Assembly: GCA_963763485.1 (NCBI GenBank)
Contig: CAVXOW010000004.1
Coordinates: 1-64,000, forward strand
DNA: 64,000 nt
Source of the DNA: CAWCKS01 sp963763485
GTDB taxonomy: Bacteria; Pseudomonadota; Alphaproteobacteria; Rhizobiales; Xanthobacteraceae
Direction of reading: 5' to 3'
Shown piece by piece: positions 61,561 through 64,000 of this stretch. Every line of letters begins with the position of its first letter. Positions within the stretch are counted from its first letter, which is position 1. A model generated the notes under the pieces. The model ran no database searches. It was given only the letters and a program-made list of their open reading frames with translations, and had not been told where the DNA came from. A program made the position numbers and the translations under genes.

Positions 61561-62538
61561 ATGCCCCTTCCCCGCCGACGATTTCTGCAACTGGCGTCCG
61601 GCGCTGCTGCGCTGCCATTGGTGTCGCACGGAGCAAAGGCAGACACCTATCCTTCGAAGCCGGTGCGGATCGTCGTCGGCTTTGCTGCCGCCGGCCCAAA
61701 CGACATTTCTGCCCGCCTCATCGGGCAATGGCTTTCTGAACGGCTTGGCCAGCAATTCTTCGTCGACAACCGGCCAGGCGCCGGCAGCAACATCGCGACC
61801 GACCTCGTCGTCCACGCCGCCGCGGACGGCTATACATTGCTGCTGGTTGCGCCACCGGCCGCGATCAACGCAACGCTCTACGACAATCTCAACTTCAACT
61901 TCATCAACGACATTGCTCCCATAGCCGGCATCGTCCGCGTGCCCGAGGTCATGGTCGTCAATCCGTCGGTTCCTGCCAAAACCGTTTCCGAGTTCATCGC
62001 CTACGCCAAGGCCAATCCCGGCAAGATCAACTATGCGACGGCCGGCAATGGAAGCTTGCCGCATGTCGCCGGGGAATTGTTCAAGGCCATGACCGGCCTC
62101 GACCTGGTGCGCGTAGGTTATCGTGGTGGAGGGCCGGCACTCATCGATTTGATGGGCGGACAGGTGCAGGTGATGTTCGAGCCCACGCTTTCGACGCTCG
62201 CGTATATCAAGGCAGGCAAATTGCGTGCGCTTGCGGTGACCTCGGCAACGCGCTCGGCGGTGCTGCCGGACGTTCCAACGCTTGGCGAGGTTGTGCCCGG
62301 CTACGAGGCAACCGCCTGGTACGGGCTTGGCGCACCCAAACAAACGCCTCCCGAAATCATTGAAAAGCTCAACGCGCAGGTTAACGCCGGTCTTGCCGAT
62401 CCCAAGCTCAAACAGCGGCTTGCAGACCTGGGCGGCGATCCTATGCCAATGTCGCCCGCTGACTTTGGCAAGCTCATTTCCGATGAAACGATGAAGTGGG
62501 CCAAGGTGATCAAATCGGCGGGCATCAAGCCCGAATAG
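61561..62538 (+). CDS. tripartite tricarboxylate transporter substrate-binding protein (TctC/Bug family)
   Basis: A 325-residue periplasmic binding protein. The N-terminus MPLPRRRFLQLASGAAALPL has a twin-arginine motif (PRRRFLQ), so export is probably by the Tat pathway whose genes are in this window. Mature part: YPSKPVRIVVGFAAAGPNDI, FFVDNRPGAGSNIATDLVVH, YATAGNGSLPHVAGELFKAM, VRVGYRGGGPALIDLMGGQV and LRALAVTSATRSAVLPDVPT. Binds carboxylates. The tctA/tctB genes are not near, as is usual for orphan Bug proteins. Confidence 0.92.
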   Translation: MPLPRRRFLQLASGAAALPLVSHGAKADTYPSKPVRIVVGFAAAGPNDISARLIGQWLSERLGQQFFVDNRPGAGSNIATDLVVHAAADGYTLLLVAPPAAINATLYDNLNFNFINDIAPIAGIVRVPEVMVVNPSVPAKTVSEFIAYAKANPGKINYATAGNGSLPHVAGELFKAMTGLDLVRVGYRGGGPALIDLMGGQVQVMFEPTLSTLAYIKAGKLRALAVTSATRSAVLPDVPTLGEVVPGYEATAWYGLGAPKQTPPEIIEKLNAQVNAGLADPKLKQRLADLGGDPMPMSPADFGKLISDETMKWAKVIKSAGIKPE

Positions 62539-62887
62539 GATCTCGCACTCGCAAGCCATCGCGGGCGCGAGCCCGGATCAATCCGCCGTGTGTGCGAAAT
62601 GCCGCTGCAACATTGCGTCGATCGCCAGATCGACAAACGCCCCCGCTCGCAAGTTGCGTCCAGCGACGACGAGCTGAATGACTGGTGCCATGGCCACAGG
62701 GCCTTCGCCACCGGCCATCATTGGAGCACGTCGTTGGAGCACCTCCGAAATGGTTCTATTCTACGAGTTGTCGTGCGAGAGGGCTTGCCACTTGAGGCAC
62801 GAATTCTCGAGGCAATGAGACGACGGGAACTGTCGAACGAGGGACGGACTTAACGATGACATCCTATTCGCTGCCGCCGAGGTCGCC
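62539..62887. other. interval with a possible gene remnant
   Basis: The minus strand reads IQLVVAGRNLRAGAFVDLAI and DAMLQRHFAHTAD with a stop near 62580, which looks like the end of a protein, but no start was found. No other gene is supported here. Confidence 0.35.
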
Positions 62888-63424
62888 TTGCCATCTCTGA
62901 CGACGAAACAGCTGCATTACGGCACCACTGCAAAAATCCTGCACTGGCTGATCGTCGTACTTCTTCTGGTGCAATACGCGATCGGCTGGCTGATGCCAGA
63001 CATTCACGGCACCATGTTGCCGGGAAGCGCCATGGTCGCCCATATCTCCATCGGCATCACCATCCTTGGCCTGATCGTCGTGCGCCTGCTCTGGCGAGTG
63101 ACTCATCCGGTCGCTCCCGAAAGCTCGCTGGCTGGCTGGCAGCGCATCTCGTCTGAACTGGTGCACTGGCTGCTCTATGTCGCCGTCCTCGCAACGACGC
63201 TGACCGGCTGGATCTTTGCGTCTTATCGCGGGTGGCCGATCAAGTACTTCTTCTATGCGCCGCTTCCGATGCTTGCCGCGAAAAGTGAGGCCGGGGTGCA
63301 AATGTTCGACGGCTGGCATCAGGCGATGGAATGGACACTGCTCGTGCTCATAGCAATCCACTTCGGTGCGGCCATGATGCACGTCTTCGTTTACCGGAAC
63401 CAGGTCATGCAAAGGATGCTGTGA
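62888..63424 (+). CDS. cytochrome b561
   Basis: A 178-residue membrane protein with four helices and b-type heme ligands: YGTTAKILHWLIVVLLLVQY (His19), MVAHISIGITILGLIVVRLL, LVHWLLYVAVLATTLTGWIF and MEWTLLVLIAIHFGAAMMHV. It transfers electrons in the inner membrane, often to or from small periplasmic partners. The TTG start at 62888 follows GAGG by six bases; no ATG in frame fits. Confidence 0.88.
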   Translation: MPSLTTKQLHYGTTAKILHWLIVVLLLVQYAIGWLMPDIHGTMLPGSAMVAHISIGITILGLIVVRLLWRVTHPVAPESSLAGWQRISSELVHWLLYVAVLATTLTGWIFASYRGWPIKYFFYAPLPMLAAKSEAGVQMFDGWHQAMEWTLLVLIAIHFGAAMMHVFVYRNQVMQRML

Positions 63425-63461
63425 CCGTGAACGGCCTCGTTGCCGCGACGCGGCGCTGCCG

Positions 63462-64000
63462 TCATTGCAGCACGTCCGAAATGGTCAGCGGCCGCTCGGG
63501 TTCGACGTCGGCGCGATTCCACCAGCCGCCGCCGAGCGCCTGGAACAGCGCGACCGTGTCGGCATAGCGCGCCGCCCGCGCCTGCACGAGGCTCAGCAAT
63601 GCCTGCTGATAGATTTGCTGGGCGTTGAACAGCGCGACGTAGTTGATATCGCCGAGCTCGAGACGGCGCCTGACAATGTCGAGGCTCTTGGCCGCCGCGC
63701 GCTCGGATGCCGCCGCCTTCTGCAGGGTGACTGCGTCGGCCTGAATCGCGCGCAAGGAATCGGCGACGTTCTGGAACGCCGTGATCACCGTGCTGCGATA
63801 CTGCGCCACCGCCTGGTCGTAAGTCGCCTTCGCCGCAAGCTCGCGATGCAGCAGCGTGCCGCCGTGGAAGATCGGTTGCGCGGCTGCGCCTGCGGCACTC
63901 CAGAACCCGGTACCCGATGCGAACAGCTGGTCGACGGCAATCGCGGTGCTACCCGCGGTCGCGGTCAACGTGATGTTCGGCAACCGGTTGGCGATGGCGA
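63462..64000 (-). CDS. outer-membrane efflux protein (NodT/OprM-type), C-terminal part
   Basis: Partial at the right window edge. AIANRLPNITLTATAGS, GFWSAAGAAAQPIFHGGTLL, RELAAKATYDQAVAQYRSTV and ITAFQNVADSLRAIQADAVT belong to the TolC-like RND outer-membrane factors, then DIVRRRLELGDINYVALFNA, QQIYQQALLSLVQARAARYA and ALFQALGGGWWNRADVEPE. Such proteins form the outer channel of drug or metal efflux pumps; the pump genes must lie outside the window. Confidence 0.88.
   Translation of the reverse strand, partial: AIANRLPNITLTATAGSTAIAVDQLFASGTGFWSAAGAAAQPIFHGGTLLHRELAAKATYDQAVAQYRSTVITAFQNVADSLRAIQADAVTLQKAAASERAAAKSLDIVRRRLELGDINYVALFNAQQIYQQALLSLVQARAARYADTVALFQALGGGWWNRADVEPERPLTISDVLQ

Noticed and set aside
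1..64000. tRNA or rRNA genes
   Set aside because: No cloverleaf-like or rRNA-like stretch was noticed on reading the gaps; a covariance-model scan could not be run, so a missed tRNA cannot be excluded.

Overview
The window looks like a chromosome segment of a Bradyrhizobium-type alphaproteobacterium (Rhizobiales). GC content is high, and three gene runs have the order I know from Bradyrhizobium and Rhodopseudomonas: yajC-secD-secF-Mth938-phytoene synthase family; a long minus-strand run dgt-argS-SPOR-nagZ-scpA-scpB-tatA-tatB-tatC-serS-surE-pcm-nlpD-like; and erpA divergent from dgt. Many small proteins and the dispersed palindromic repeats are also of the Bradyrhizobium kind. No rRNA, tRNA or CRISPR array was recognised. 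All family names come from reading motifs, not from a search.

Layout. 1-4 kb is an accessory patch: the start of an AAA ATPase gene, a decayed IS1595-family transposase with a broken small companion gene, two divergent small genes (one with an R-x4-H motif), and a complete IS3-family element that interrupts a small gene. 4-18.4 kb holds ordinary metabolic, secreted and membrane genes (thioesterase, monoheme secreted protein, M20 amidohydrolase, DUF3597, DUF2189, patatin, MATE exporter, DUF1992). 18.5-23.2 kb has a cupin and a TMEM175-like channel gene (both frameshifted), a lytic transglycosylase, a 50-aa DUF1127 gene and trmFO. 23.2-24.6 kb is scarred by IS5-family remnants around an EthD-type gene. 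24.8-29.2 kb carries ppk2, a SulP transporter, a VIT/CCC1-like gene and a TorF-like porin; the last three contain five single-base frame breaks. 29.4-30.7 kb has small rhizobial genes, two of them paralogues. 31-51 kb is the conserved housekeeping core: protein export (SecDF-YajC, TatABC), chromosome condensation (ScpAB), wall recycling and division (NagZ, SPOR, NlpD-like), translation (ArgRS, SerRS), protein and nucleotide upkeep (Pcm, SurE, Dgt) and Fe-S delivery (ErpA). 51-52.3 kb has lipid A-related genes beside a 14-bp tandem array. 52.4-58.2 kb is a second accessory zone, whose main part lies between two 120-bp direct repeats. 58.2-64 kb has an LLM oxidoreductase, a PPOX-type flavoprotein, DUF2336, a TctC-type binding protein, cytochrome b561 and the end of an outer-membrane efflux gene.

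One property affects many entries. At least fifteen single-base frame breaks can be placed by reading across frames, most of them one extra base, often in short homopolymers. They hit genes that should be indispensable (serS, argS), so many are probably consensus errors in the assembly rather than real decay. True decay is limited to the truncated IS copies, the IS3-interrupted gene and several gene fragments.

The best candidates for something undescribed are the 3.9-kb islet between direct repeats (HNH nuclease, a 35-aa Lys/Arg-rich peptide with its own ribosome site and terminator, an R-x4-H protein, a serine-recombinase stub and a membrane protein), the 14-bp palindromic tandem array downstream of erpA, and the divergent pair at 1.75-2.6 kb.
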